Below, piece by piece: positions 8,391 to 16,477 of a DNA stretch of 36,558 nucleotides (within the stretch, counting starts at the first letter, position 1; every line of letters begins with the position of its first letter). Below the pieces are notes generated by a model that saw only the letters and a program-made list of their open reading frames with translations, was not told the DNA's origin and did not search any database. The DNA comes from Deinococcales bacterium (lineage in GTDB: Bacteria > Deinococcota > Deinococci > Deinococcales > JAAFIG01). Both the position numbers and the translations under genes were made by a program. Location of the stretch: NCBI GenBank assembly GCA_025359505.1, contig JANYHH010000036.1:1-36558 (forward strand). The letters are read 5' to 3'.

Positions 8391-9626
8391 TCAGCTTTTC
8401 ACTATCCCCAGCGCTTTGCCCGGCGCGAAATCTGGGAAGACCTCTTTGACGCGAGTGTGCGCGAATCTGGTGGTCAGGATCTCGCTGTACACGCTGCGGT
8501 AATCGGTCGTCCAATTCAGGTCGGCGCGGTCGTAAAGCTGATCGGCTTGCAATCCGGGGAATTTGCCGTAGACCTTGCCGCCGTTCACTTGTCCGCCCAG
8601 CACCATCATCGCGCTGCCGTGCCCGTGATCCGTGCCGTAACTGGCGTTCTCGTTGAGGCGTCTGCCGAACTCGGACATCACGCAGACTGTCACGCGCTTG
8701 GCATTTGCGCCCAGATCGATGTAAAACGCTTGCAGTCCTTTGGCCAGTTCCGCGAGCATATCGGCGATGTAGCCGCGCCCGCCCTCGCCCTGATACTGGT
8801 GTGTGTCCCAACCGCCCAGATCGACCGTTGCGGCTCGCACGCCCAAGCCTTCCTTGACGACTCGAGCCAGCGTGCGGAGGCTCTGTGCGAAATCGCCATC
8901 GGGGTACTTGGCATCGCTGCCACCCTGCTGCAATTTCGCCACGGTCTCCAGCGCCCGCAATGTCGTCAAGCCCGCGTCGTGCAGCCACGTGTCGCCGCTC
9001 CAGAAGCGCCCCAGCCCGGCGTTCAGGAACTTCGTGAACTCGGCGTCGTCGCCTAACCTGAAATCCTCTAATTTGGGGATCGCCAGCGCCTCCAAATTGC
9101 CGCGCAAGCTGCTCGGTAGGTCGTCGGTCACGCTAAACGCGCCGCTCAAGCGAATGGTCTGCGCGGGCTTCGGGGCGGTCTCGAGCATTCGCGCCAGCCA
9201 GCCCGTCGGACTGGTGCGCTTGTCGGGCGTGCCGAGTTCCATGTACTCCATCGCGTCAAAGTGACTGCGTGTGTCTGATGGCATGCCTGTCGCGGGGATC
9301 ACGGCTAAATTGCCGTTTTTATATAAATCAAACAGCGGCTCGAGGGCGGCGTTCATGCCGATCTGGTTGTTGAGCTGCTTGAGATCCTTGATGGGGACTT
9401 TCAGTGTCGGGCGGGCGGCTTCGTAAGCCTCGCGGTCAGCGCCACCCAGCGGTGGGAAGGCGGTCAGCACGTCCATGCCGCCGCGCAGAAACACGACGAC
9501 CAGCACCTCGCCGCCCGGATCGTCGCCAGCAGCGCCGAGCGCGACTGAAGTCAGTTGCGACCCGCTCATCGCGGCAATGGCGGCTGAGCAACCCATCAGA
9601 AATTCGCGTCGGTTGATTTGCGGCAT
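8391..9626 (-). CDS. DUF1501 family secreted protein (Tat signal)
   Basis: The start is taken at the ATG ending at 9626, preceded by AAAGGGA at good spacing. The new N-terminus MPQINRREFLMG is a twin-arginine signal followed by an Ala-rich hydrophobic stretch. The 411-residue mature-type sequence has the DUF1501 pattern: FLRGGMDVL early, GGWDTHQ in the middle and SEFGRR plus DHGHG near the end. DUF1501 belongs to the alkaline phosphatase/sulfatase-like superfamily, but the substrate is unknown. It lies 47 bp downstream of a DUF1800 gene on the same strand. That pairing is widespread, so the two probably form an operon exporting folded partners. Family and start are well supported; the activity is not known. 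Confidence 0.9.
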   Translation of the reverse strand: MPQINRREFLMGCSAAIAAMSGSQLTSVALGAAGDDPGGEVLVVVFLRGGMDVLTAFPPLGGADREAYEAARPTLKVPIKDLKQLNNQIGMNAALEPLFDLYKNGNLAVIPATGMPSDTRSHFDAMEYMELGTPDKRTSPTGWLARMLETAPKPAQTIRLSGAFSVTDDLPSSLRGNLEALAIPKLEDFRLGDDAEFTKFLNAGLGRFWSGDTWLHDAGLTTLRALETVAKLQQGGSDAKYPDGDFAQSLRTLARVVKEGLGVRAATVDLGGWDTHQYQGEGGRGYIADMLAELAKGLQAFYIDLGANAKRVTVCVMSEFGRRLNENASYGTDHGHGSAMMVLGGQVNGGKVYGKFPGLQADQLYDRADLNWTTDYRSVYSEILTTRFAHTRVKEVFPDFAPGKALGIVKS

Positions 9627-9673
9627 GGTGTCCCTTTCGCGTGCCCCTCGAGTTTCTAAAATCAGCTCGAGGA

Positions 9674-11347
9674 TTATCGGTACATGAAGTCTGGCGAGTT
9701 GACGATGAAGCCAATCGCCATGCTCAGTCGCCATTTGTACGTGTCGTCATCACTGATCGCATCGTCTTTACCGTCGCCCAAGTACGTCACGAGGTCATCG
9801 CGCAGCGTCGCCGGGTGCGGGTTGCGTCCCAACAGCCGCGCAATCCAGAAATCCGCGATCTCACTGGGTTTGCGCCGCGTACCGTTGACGCGCAGCAGCG
9901 GTGAAACCATTTTGTCGTCCCAGTTGGCCGCCAGCCCCAGACCCATCTGCCACGCCCGCAGCAGCGTTGTCGAGGAAGTCCATGCCTCGCGCTTGTCCGG
10001 GTAGCCGTCCGGCGGGCGGTGGTTGAAGACCCCTTGCCCCATCCAGAACGCTTTCCAGAGGCGGTCGTCATCGACAGTGAATTCAGTTTCCAAGGCGCGG
10101 CAAAGGCTGGCGTAAACCTCGAGTGGACGTTTGACCTTTTCGGCCCATGTACTGGCAAACTCTGGCGAGAGCGCAATCGCTCGGATTACTTGCTTGAGTT
10201 GATCGGGTGCGTCTCGCTGCGCGGTGAAGACTTGCGCGACTCGAGCCACGAGGCTTTCAGGCGGATTGTCGCCCACCAAACGGCGGCAGAGTTTGCGGCT
10301 TAAGTATTTGGCGGTTCCCGGATGCGAAGACAGCATCTCGAGCAAGTCCTGACCGTCTTGGATGCCCTGATCCGGCGCGAAGTACCGCCCGAGCACGGTT
10401 TTTTGGAAGCGGTCGTGCCACGGCAGGTAAAACGCGAAGCGCCCCGTGTCACCCAGCCCAGCGGTGTCGTTGTCATCCGCGACCCGCCAACCCGTCAGGC
10501 AGCGCGTGGCCTCGTACACGTCATCGTCCACGTAACCGATTGGTTTACCGTCCGCGTAACCGGGCACGTCGCGCTGGCGTTTGACGCCGAAGTAATTTTC
10601 CGCGCCCAATGTGTGGAGTTCAAACAACTCTCGGGCGTAGTTCTCGTTGGGCCCACCGCGATTGCTCGAGGCGTTGTCCAAATAAAACAGCATCGCTGGG
10701 TGCGTCGCCGTGGCGGTCAGCAAGGCTTTAAAGTTTCCCAGAGCGTGCTTGCGGATCACCTGCGTGTCCCAGTGTGCGAAGGTCGGACGGATGTTGTCGT
10801 CGCGGTCTGGGTGAACGTTGAAGTGGTTATGCCAGAAATCGACGACCACCTCAAACAATTGGCGCTTAGACCAAATCATTCGCGTCAGCGTCGCGGCCCT
10901 CGCCTGCTGGGTCGGCGTGCCAGCAATCTCGTAACGTTTCGGGTCTTTTTCGTCCACGTCACGCCAGTACTCGCGCCACGCGGTCTCGAGCGGCTTACCC
11001 AGACTGTCGAACGATTTCAAACGACGGTCGCAATCGGCATCGTCGATTTTCTCTGGACTGAGCTGAACCTCGAGCCACGCCCGCAGCTTCTCCTGCGAGT
11101 TGCCTTTCAGCGCTCTGAACGCCTCTAAATCGCCCGGGCGATGCCCGAACGCCAGCCGCGTGTAGGTCAGCACCTCGAGCGGCGGCACGGGCGCTTTGCC
11201 GATGGCCCGTTTTTGCAGCGGCACTGGGCTATTGGCGCTGAACCCGCGCTGCTCCGCTTGAACCTCGCTGACCGAACCGGCCAGCAGCGCGGTCGCGCCT
11301 GTCACACCAGCGACTTTCAAGGCGGTGCGACGATCAATTGCCGTCAT
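9674..11347 (-). CDS. DUF1800 family secreted protein (Tat signal)
   Basis: The start is taken at the ATG ending at 11347, behind GAGGGTGG. The resulting 557-residue product begins with a twin-arginine signal (DRRTALKVAG, about residues 5-14) and a hydrophobic Ala/Val/Gly stretch. DUF1800 hallmarks follow: RLAFGHRPGD, then VDFWHNHFNVH, a YARELFELHTLG block, and PDGYPDKREAW in the C-terminal part. It precedes the DUF1501 gene by 47 bp, the conserved DUF1800-DUF1501 order. The proteins are exported folded, and their biochemical role is not established. Extra in-frame sequence up to 11458 lacks a ribosome-binding site and is rejected as part of the protein. Confidence 0.9.
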   Translation of the reverse strand: MTAIDRRTALKVAGVTGATALLAGSVSEVQAEQRGFSANSPVPLQKRAIGKAPVPPLEVLTYTRLAFGHRPGDLEAFRALKGNSQEKLRAWLEVQLSPEKIDDADCDRRLKSFDSLGKPLETAWREYWRDVDEKDPKRYEIAGTPTQQARAATLTRMIWSKRQLFEVVVDFWHNHFNVHPDRDDNIRPTFAHWDTQVIRKHALGNFKALLTATATHPAMLFYLDNASSNRGGPNENYARELFELHTLGAENYFGVKRQRDVPGYADGKPIGYVDDDVYEATRCLTGWRVADDNDTAGLGDTGRFAFYLPWHDRFQKTVLGRYFAPDQGIQDGQDLLEMLSSHPGTAKYLSRKLCRRLVGDNPPESLVARVAQVFTAQRDAPDQLKQVIRAIALSPEFASTWAEKVKRPLEVYASLCRALETEFTVDDDRLWKAFWMGQGVFNHRPPDGYPDKREAWTSSTTLLRAWQMGLGLAANWDDKMVSPLLRVNGTRRKPSEIADFWIARLLGRNPHPATLRDDLVTYLGDGKDDAISDDDTYKWRLSMAIGFIVNSPDFMYR

Positions 11348-11441
11348 CAGCCGCCACCCTCTTCCGAGCCTGCGAATGCGTGCTTCAAGATAACCTCCCG
11401 TGAATCGTGACTTAAAGCCTAGCGGCTGAGATTCTGAGGCT

Positions 11442-11488
11442 GATGTGCACATCCTCATCTAAGGGGAAGACGATGCGCCTTAGATGAG
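11442..11488. other. Hairpin cluster at the 3' end of xthA
   Basis: An 11-bp perfect inverted repeat, CTCATCTAAGG (11454-11464) with CCTTAGATGAG (11478-11488), has a 13-nt loop and spans the last codons and stop of the exonuclease gene. It is followed on the transcribed minus strand by the perfect palindrome GATGTGCACATC (11442-11453). No T-tract follows, so this is more likely an mRNA processing or attenuation structure than a classic terminator. Confidence 0.45.
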
Positions 11489-12250
11489 ATCGTAATCTAC
11501 GGTCACAGGCGCGTGATCGCTGTAAAAAATTTCGCGGTATACGCCCGCGTGTTTCACACATTGAGCCAAAGAGCGCGTCGCCAGTTGGTAATCGATCCGC
11601 CAGCCGACATCGTTTTGACGCGCCCGCCCGCGATTGCTCCACCACGAGTACACGGCCGCGTCCGCGCCGACGTGCTCGCGCAGCACGTCAGACCAACCGG
11701 CGGCGAGTTGCGCCGTCATCCACTCGCGCTCCTCTGGTAAAAAACCGCTGGCTGTTTGATTGCTGCGCCAGTTTTTAAGGTCAATCTTGTGATGCGCGAT
11801 GTTGAAATCCCCGCCGATCAGCACCTCGCCAGAAGCCCGCAGTGTCTCGAGGTGCGGCGCGAACGCCTCCAGAAAACGGTATTTGGCCGCTTGGCGATCA
11901 ATGCTGCTCGAGCCGCTTGGAAAGTACGCGCTGATCGCCGTGAAATCCCCGAAATCGGCCGCGATGACGCGCCCTTCGGCGTCGAATTCAGCGTTGCCAA
12001 AGCCCCGTGTGACCGACCTCGGCTCGAGCTTGGACAGTATACCAACGCCGCTGTAACCGGCTTTTTCAGCCGCAAACCAATGCGCGTGATACGCCCCCAA
12101 ACCCAGCGGCTCGAGATCCGGGACCTGCGCGTGGGTTGCCCGCACTTCCTGTAACAAAATAAGGTCGGCGTTCTGCGCGGCCAGCCACGTCGCCACGCCT
12201 TTGGAGATCGCGCTGCGGATGCCGTTGAGGTTGAGAGTGATGACGCGCAC
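11480..12250 (-). CDS. xthA: Exodeoxyribonuclease III (AP endonuclease)
   Basis: The 256-residue protein begins with GTG (ending at 12250) and matches the ExoIII length. The exonuclease-endonuclease-phosphatase motifs are present in order: LNLNGIRSA at the N-terminus, LLQEVRA with the metal-binding Glu at 35, GGDFNIAHHKIDLKN in the middle and SDHAPV at the end. ExoIII cleaves abasic sites and removes 3' blocking groups in base-excision repair. It is transcribed towards the DUF1800/DUF1501 pair, but a 132-bp gap with hairpins separates them, so operon membership is doubtful. The alternative ATG at 12252-12254 is out of frame. The assignment is strong. Confidence 0.93.
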   Translation of the reverse strand: MRVITLNLNGIRSAISKGVATWLAAQNADLILLQEVRATHAQVPDLEPLGLGAYHAHWFAAEKAGYSGVGILSKLEPRSVTRGFGNAEFDAEGRVIAADFGDFTAISAYFPSGSSSIDRQAAKYRFLEAFAPHLETLRASGEVLIGGDFNIAHHKIDLKNWRSNQTASGFLPEEREWMTAQLAAGWSDVLREHVGADAAVYSWWSNRGRARQNDVGWRIDYQLATRSLAQCVKHAGVYREIFYSDHAPVTVDYDLI

Positions 12251-12722
12251 GCATGGAGTTTATCTCGAGATTAGGGCGCGTTGATGCGATTCGCTTTGCG
12301 CGGGTCAGGCGTGCCTCACCCCCACGAAATCACGGTGAACGCTCGAGCAGGACGAGCTTGTTTTCTCATCCGAAGGCGACGCTCATCCATGAGATTCACG
12401 CTGTTGTCGCCCGCCTATCCTCGAGTGCGGGGTGACCCCTGAACTGCCCTTGCACCCTTCGCCTGCCTGCTCAGTTTCTCACCACCTCTTGCATCTCGAG
12501 GGAATCTGTTCTATGATCTTCCCTCGGATTGCGTTAGACGCGCAGTCATGGGTCATCCGTTGTCACTTAGATTTTTGCGCGGCACACGAAAATGCAGTTC
12601 GGTCATAAGCTTGGGAGCGTTGAGATTCAGCGCGGGCGACCGACACGTATTCTCTAGCGCCAAAAGCGCGGTTCTTTCTGGGTAAATTTGAGCAGCGGTT
12701 TAACCCACGAAAGGATTACAAT
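12251..12722. other. 472-bp intergenic region: helicase promoter and long leader
   Basis: No coding frame is supported. 12251-12480 shows only scattered CTCGAG sites. 12489-12517 is a strong promoter, and about 12524-12722 is a leader of roughly 200 nt with a hairpin directly before the ribosome-binding site (arms TGGGTAAA at 12679-12686 and TTTAACCCA at 12699-12707). The AAAGGA at 12710-12715 precedes the ATG at 12723. Confidence 0.55.
12489..12517 (+). promoter_or_regulatory. Sigma-70-type promoter of the DEAD-box helicase
   Basis: TTGCAT (12489-12494) and TATGAT (12512-12517) are separated by exactly 17 bp. This is the best housekeeping-type promoter seen in the window. The spacer contains a CTCGAG site. 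The start point would be near 12524, leaving a leader of about 200 nt. Confidence 0.7.
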
Positions 12723-14447
12723 ATGTTGTTTTCAGATTTCGCCCTCAACGAGGGCATTGTCCTCGGTCTGGCCGCACGCGGCATCACGATTCCGTCCCCA
12801 ATTCAAGAAGAGTCGCTACCGTTCAGCTTGGACGGCCGCGACATCTTGGGCCGCGCCCGCACGGGCACGGGCAAGACGCTGGCCTTCGCGCTGCCGATCA
12901 TCACCCGCGTGCAACCGAGCCGCGAGCGCAACCGCTTGCCTCGAGTGATCGTGCTGTCCCCGACCCGCGAACTCGCCAAGCAAACCGCCAAGGAGTTCAC
13001 GCTTTTGGGCGGTCTCGAGGTCGTGGAAGTCTACGGCGGCGCGAGTTACACGCCCCAGCAACGCGCTTTGCAGCGCGGTGTCGATATCGTCGTCGGCACG
13101 CCCGGACGCGTCAATGACCTGCTCGAGCGCCGCGATCTGGATTTGACGGCGGTCGAAGTCGTCGTGCTTGATGAAGCCGACGAGATGCTGAGCATGGGCT
13201 TCCAAGAGCAAGTCGAGACGATCCTGTCCACCACGCCGCAGCAAAAGCAGACGATGCTTTTTAGCGCCACGATGCCGCGCTGGGTCGAGCGCATCGCCAA
13301 CAAATACCAGACCAACCCAAAGAAAGTCGATTTGGTCGGTAACGACGACGCCGTGCAAAACACGACCGTCCAGCACGTCGCCGTGCGAATCGCACCGAAC
13401 AACCGCACCAAGGTCTTGGCTGACTTGCTGACCGTCGTCGGGCCAGAACGGGCGATCATCTTCACGCGCACCAAGCGCGATTGCGACGAATTAGCACTGG
13501 CGCTCGTCAGTCGCGGCCTCGCCGCCGAAGCGATTCACGGCGATCTGGCGCAAGCGCAACGCGAACGCGCTCTGGAATCCTTCCGCAGCGGCAACGCTCG
13601 GGTGCTGGTCGCTACCGATGTGGCGTCGCGTGGTCTGGACATTCCAGACATTGAGTTGGTCGTGCAGCACCACTTCCCGCAGGATTCTGAAAGCTACGTT
13701 CACCGCTCTGGACGCACGGGACGCGCCGGCCGCGCTGGCATGGCGGTCGTGTTGTACACCAACCGCGAGGAACGCGATTTGAAGCGCTTGGAGCACGACA
13801 CGGGCGCACACTTCACGCGCCAAGACCCGCCCAAGCCCAATGAAGTGGCAGAGGCAGCCGCCAAAAACGCCGGTCACGATGTTCGCCACGTGCCCGAAGG
13901 CGTGATTGCGGGATTCCGCAACGAAGCCGCTGCGCTGATGGAGGAATTCGGCGAGGACGCATTGGCCCGCGCATTGGCGTACATCGCTGGCGTGACGCAA
14001 GTGCAAAAGCCGCAGAGCTTGATTACCGGCGAGGAAGGCTTCACGACCGTGATGCTGACCGCGCAGCGCATCGGCATCCCGAAGGCGGTCGCGGTGCTGG
14101 CGGGTGCGTTGAACATTGCGGCAAGATCCTTGGGTAAAATCAAAGAGGTACGCGGTGGCGGCGTGGTCGCCGATGTACCCACCGAATTGGTGGCTGCACT
14201 GCTGACCAAGGATCTCGAGGATGTCAAAGTCACCAGAATCGAAGTGCTGCCCGAGATCATCGAAGAGCGTGCGGAGAACCGTCGCCCGAGCAGTGGCGGC
14301 TACGGCGCATCCTCTGGCGGTAGCGGCGGCAAGCGCTACGGTGGCAATGACCGTCCGAGCGGCGGCGGCAACTACGGTTCACGCGAGGGCGGCAGCAACC
14401 GCTCGAGCGGCAGCTCGTCACGCGACGGGTATCGCCCGAAGCGCTAA
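12723..14447 (+). CDS. DEAD-box RNA helicase, Hera-like with Gly/Ser/Arg-rich tail
   Basis: The 574-residue protein has all core motifs: Q-motif region IPSPIQEE (23-30), Walker A ARTGTGKT (45-52), DEAD (150-153), SAT (181-183) and the C-terminal HRSGRTGRAGR. After the two RecA domains comes a region resembling the dimerisation and DbpA-type RNA-binding module of Thermus Hera. The last 55 residues form a Gly/Ser/Arg-rich tail typical of RNA-binding disordered tails. It probably unwinds structured RNA in ribosome biogenesis or at low temperature. A strong promoter, a long structured leader and a perfect terminator mark it as a stand-alone, well-expressed gene. It has only about five CTCGAG sites, fewer than its neighbours. 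Confidence 0.93.
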   Translation: MLFSDFALNEGIVLGLAARGITIPSPIQEESLPFSLDGRDILGRARTGTGKTLAFALPIITRVQPSRERNRLPRVIVLSPTRELAKQTAKEFTLLGGLEVVEVYGGASYTPQQRALQRGVDIVVGTPGRVNDLLERRDLDLTAVEVVVLDEADEMLSMGFQEQVETILSTTPQQKQTMLFSATMPRWVERIANKYQTNPKKVDLVGNDDAVQNTTVQHVAVRIAPNNRTKVLADLLTVVGPERAIIFTRTKRDCDELALALVSRGLAAEAIHGDLAQAQRERALESFRSGNARVLVATDVASRGLDIPDIELVVQHHFPQDSESYVHRSGRTGRAGRAGMAVVLYTNREERDLKRLEHDTGAHFTRQDPPKPNEVAEAAAKNAGHDVRHVPEGVIAGFRNEAAALMEEFGEDALARALAYIAGVTQVQKPQSLITGEEGFTTVMLTAQRIGIPKAVAVLAGALNIAARSLGKIKEVRGGGVVADVPTELVAALLTKDLEDVKVTRIEVLPEIIEERAENRRPSSGGYGASSGGSGGKRYGGNDRPSGGGNYGSREGGSNRSSGSSSRDGYRPKR

Positions 14448-14465
14448 GGTTTAAGTTCTCGAGAG

Positions 14466-14494
14466 AATCCCCTGCGATCAGCAGGGGATTTTTT
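14466..14494 (+). terminator. Rho-independent terminator of the helicase gene
   Basis: A perfect 10-bp stem, AATCCCCTGC (14466-14475) with GCAGGGGATT (14481-14490) and a GATCA loop, ends in a run of T on the plus strand. It begins 19 bp after the helicase stop. Confidence 0.92.
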
Positions 14495-14525
14495 GTTTCA
14501 CTTGGATCAGGCGAAATGCGGAATT

Positions 14526-14547
14526 CCTCGAGCCTCGAGCCTCGAGT
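14526..14547. repeat. Triple CTCGAG tandem
   Basis: Three CTCGAG hexamers in a row are spaced by single C residues (CTCGAGC repeated), just after the helicase terminator. It is the densest local cluster of the motif that pervades the window. Confidence 0.8.
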
Positions 14548-14566
14548 GCGGTGTCGGCGGGCTGCT

Positions 14567-14661
14567 GCACGGGCGAACACAAGGTTCGCCCCTACGAGTT
14601 GAACGCAAACGCACGCACACGGCACGTTTTTCGTAGGGGCGAGCGGCCGCTCGCCCGTGCA
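14567..14661. repeat. Two palindromic elements in inverted orientation
   Basis: The first has stem GGGCGAAC/GTTCGCCC (14571-14578 and 14584-14591) and is flanked by GCAC and CTACGA. The second is a perfect 20-bp palindrome, GGGCGAGCGG followed by CCGCTCGCCC (14637-14656), flanked by TCGTAG and GTGC. Read in the same direction, both have the same outer ends (CGTAGGGG and CCCGTGC) with different but paired inner stems. Confidence 0.7.
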
Positions 14662-14727
14662 ACGCGGGATCGCCCTTTACAACCCTCGAGTCTCGAGAAG
14701 CTGTGAATCTCGAGCGTCAATAGGAAT

Positions 14728-15615
14728 TCACAGACTCGAGTCTGATGTTTGTTTGAACGAATACCCTTGCCAGTGATTGACGACCACAAACCCGCACGAT
14801 TCGTAAAACGCCCTGTTGCGTGCGTTTGAGAACACGCCTGCCGTCTGTGCACCTAAAACTTGCAATCGCCGCAACCCCTCGAGAATCACCGTGCGTCCCA
14901 AGCCTCGCCTGCGGTACGCCGCTCGAGTGCCGACGGGTTCAAAATATCCCACGCCGTTGGAAATCCAGCCGAGGCAAAACGCGGCGAATTGGTTCTCAGG
15001 TGTCGCAATCACCAGATCGAGATCGGGGCGATAGCCCGCCATAGAACGGACTCGAGCGTAGCGCTGCAATGTGAATTTGGGCGAGTTGAACGCATCGCGG
15101 TGAACGCTGGCCCGCTCCTCAAATTCTGACTCGAGAACCTGACGGGCTTGGAATCCGGTGGGCAGCGCTCCGTCGGGCAGCGGTGCATTCAGGTCTATCA
15201 CGTAATCCAAGCCGTCAGCAGCGCCCTTCACGAACCCGCTCGACTCGAGTACCCGCATCAACCTCGAGTTGCTGGCTGTGCAATCGGTTTTGATTTCCGA
15301 CGGACACACGCTTTTCGCCCAGTCCACAATGGCTCGAGCGAGGGAATCGAATTCGGCGTCCGTCAGGCTTGGGTGCAGTTGAATCTCGCCTAAGCTCTGA
15401 CCTGAGATCACCCAGCCGAAACCGATCAACGCGTCTTCTTGAAACCACAGCCTGAACTGATGCGTTTCGGGTTCGGTTCGCCCGTAGCGCCACCAAACAT
15501 CGCCCGCATGGAGAAAACCTTGATCGTGACCGACCAACTCTCGAGCTTCATCAAAAAACTTGGCGATGATTGGCAGGTCTTCGACGCCAACGAAATCCCG
15601 ACTTGAAACGGTCAT
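14728..15615 (-). CDS. Tandem GNAT-family N-acetyltransferase
   Basis: The start chosen is the ATG ending at 15615 (MTVSSRDF), giving 295 residues. A longer frame to 15738 begins with Ser/Arg-rich sequence of low plausibility. Two GNAT-like halves are visible. The N-terminal half lacks a clear acetyl-CoA loop. The C-terminal half has motif A, YRRRGLGR, near residues 230-245, then an N-x-x-A-x-x-F-Y-E-x-x-G-F ending typical of GNATs. The tandem layout recalls mycothiol synthase MshD, but the substrate is not deducible. The gene is convergent with the helicase and divergent from the DinB-like gene. No strong ribosome-binding site is visible, so the start is uncertain. Confidence 0.82.
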   Translation of the reverse strand: MTVSSRDFVGVEDLPIIAKFFDEARELVGHDQGFLHAGDVWWRYGRTEPETHQFRLWFQEDALIGFGWVISGQSLGEIQLHPSLTDAEFDSLARAIVDWAKSVCPSEIKTDCTASNSRLMRVLESSGFVKGAADGLDYVIDLNAPLPDGALPTGFQARQVLESEFEERASVHRDAFNSPKFTLQRYARVRSMAGYRPDLDLVIATPENQFAAFCLGWISNGVGYFEPVGTRAAYRRRGLGRTVILEGLRRLQVLGAQTAGVFSNARNRAFYESCGFVVVNHWQGYSFKQTSDSSL

Positions 15616-15786
15616 GCTCGAGTGTAATCGCTCAGTGCTGGCTCGAGCATCGGTTGAAGGGCTTAGCTGAGCACTGAAAAAATGAGGAATCGAATTCTCG
15701 AGATGACGACCACTGAAACTTGACACTCGAGAGCGCACCTACTGTTTCCTTCGCACCTCATTCACACGTTCCTGATACGTTGTCTC

Positions 15787-16341
15787 ATGTCCACGCAGAT
15801 CAATGAACTTAAAGCAGAGTTGTCCCGTCTCACTCAACACGCCAAAGCCCTGATAGCACCTCTCGACGAAGTGCAGTTGGCTGCTGCGCCACCCGAAGGG
15901 GGCTGGTCTATCGGTCAGTGTTTTGCACATCTCGATACCGTTGGCAGGTCGTACACGAACCAGCTTAAGCGTGCGGTAGACGACGCCCACCAACGTAGGT
16001 TGTCGGGAGGAGAACCCTACCGCATGGGATTCCTTGGACGCTTTGTTGTGCAGTCTCAAGAGCCACCAGTGCATAAAAAGATTGGTGCGCCAAAAGCTTT
16101 TTTGCCCAGTGATCTGACACCGCTCGAAGCATTTGCGCGTTACCTCGAAATGCACGCTGACCTCGCAGATGTCATGACGCGATCTGAAGGACTGCCGCTG
16201 ACTCGAATGAAAATCACCTCAGCACGGATGCGCTTAAACGTGTTTGAAGCGTTTCACGGCACGTTAGCGCACGAGCGGCGTCACCTTTGGCAAGTCGAGT
16301 CTATAGTGACCGCATTCCAGAATACAGCTCAATCACGTTGA
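15787..16341 (+). CDS. DinB-like (YfiT/DUF664-type) putative metal-dependent protein
   Basis: The 184-residue protein has the DinB four-helix layout. There is a His in GQCFAHLD (His48) and a C-terminal HxxxH arrangement in HERRH (His162, His166), which together form the usual metal triad. The conserved GGWSIGQCFAHL block near residue 38 is characteristic. DinB-like proteins include thiol transferases (bacillithiol or mycothiol S-transferases) and many uncharacterised members. Upstream is a TTGACA (15720-15725) without a good -10. The gene contains no CTCGAG at all over 555 bp, unlike its neighbours, which hints at later arrival or different constraint. Substrate unknown. Confidence 0.8.
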   Translation: MSTQINELKAELSRLTQHAKALIAPLDEVQLAAAPPEGGWSIGQCFAHLDTVGRSYTNQLKRAVDDAHQRRLSGGEPYRMGFLGRFVVQSQEPPVHKKIGAPKAFLPSDLTPLEAFARYLEMHADLADVMTRSEGLPLTRMKITSARMRLNVFEAFHGTLAHERRHLWQVESIVTAFQNTAQSR

Positions 16342-16454
16342 AGTGTCTTTCAGGACTGTCTCGCCCGCTAGACCGGAAATACTCCGGCATTCAATCCCAA
16401 CTGATCAGCCCACCTCGAGAACTACCCTTGTTTCCTCGAGCCAAAACGCCTATC

Positions 16455-16477
16455 TTATTGAGAATGATTCCTAATAA
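16455..16477. promoter_or_regulatory. Fur-box-like palindrome centred on a start codon
   Basis: A 23-bp interrupted palindrome has arms TTATT (16455-16459) and AATAA (16473-16477), inner arms GAAT (16462-16465) and ATTC (16467-16470), and central G at 16466. The centre is the G of the ATG of the VIT1-type gene. The inner 15 bp match about 11 of 15 positions of the 7-1-7 Fur consensus. Repressor bound here would block initiation directly. The regulator identity is inferred. Confidence 0.55.

Noticed and set aside
10322-11128. 268-aa plus-strand frame
   Set aside because: It is antisense to DUF1800, whose motifs and Tat signal are intact; no family recognised.
11348-11400. Short TTG-started leader peptide (13 codons) overlapping the DUF1800 start by TGATG
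   Set aside because: It has a GGGAGG upstream, but it is too short and relies on a TTG start; no other support.
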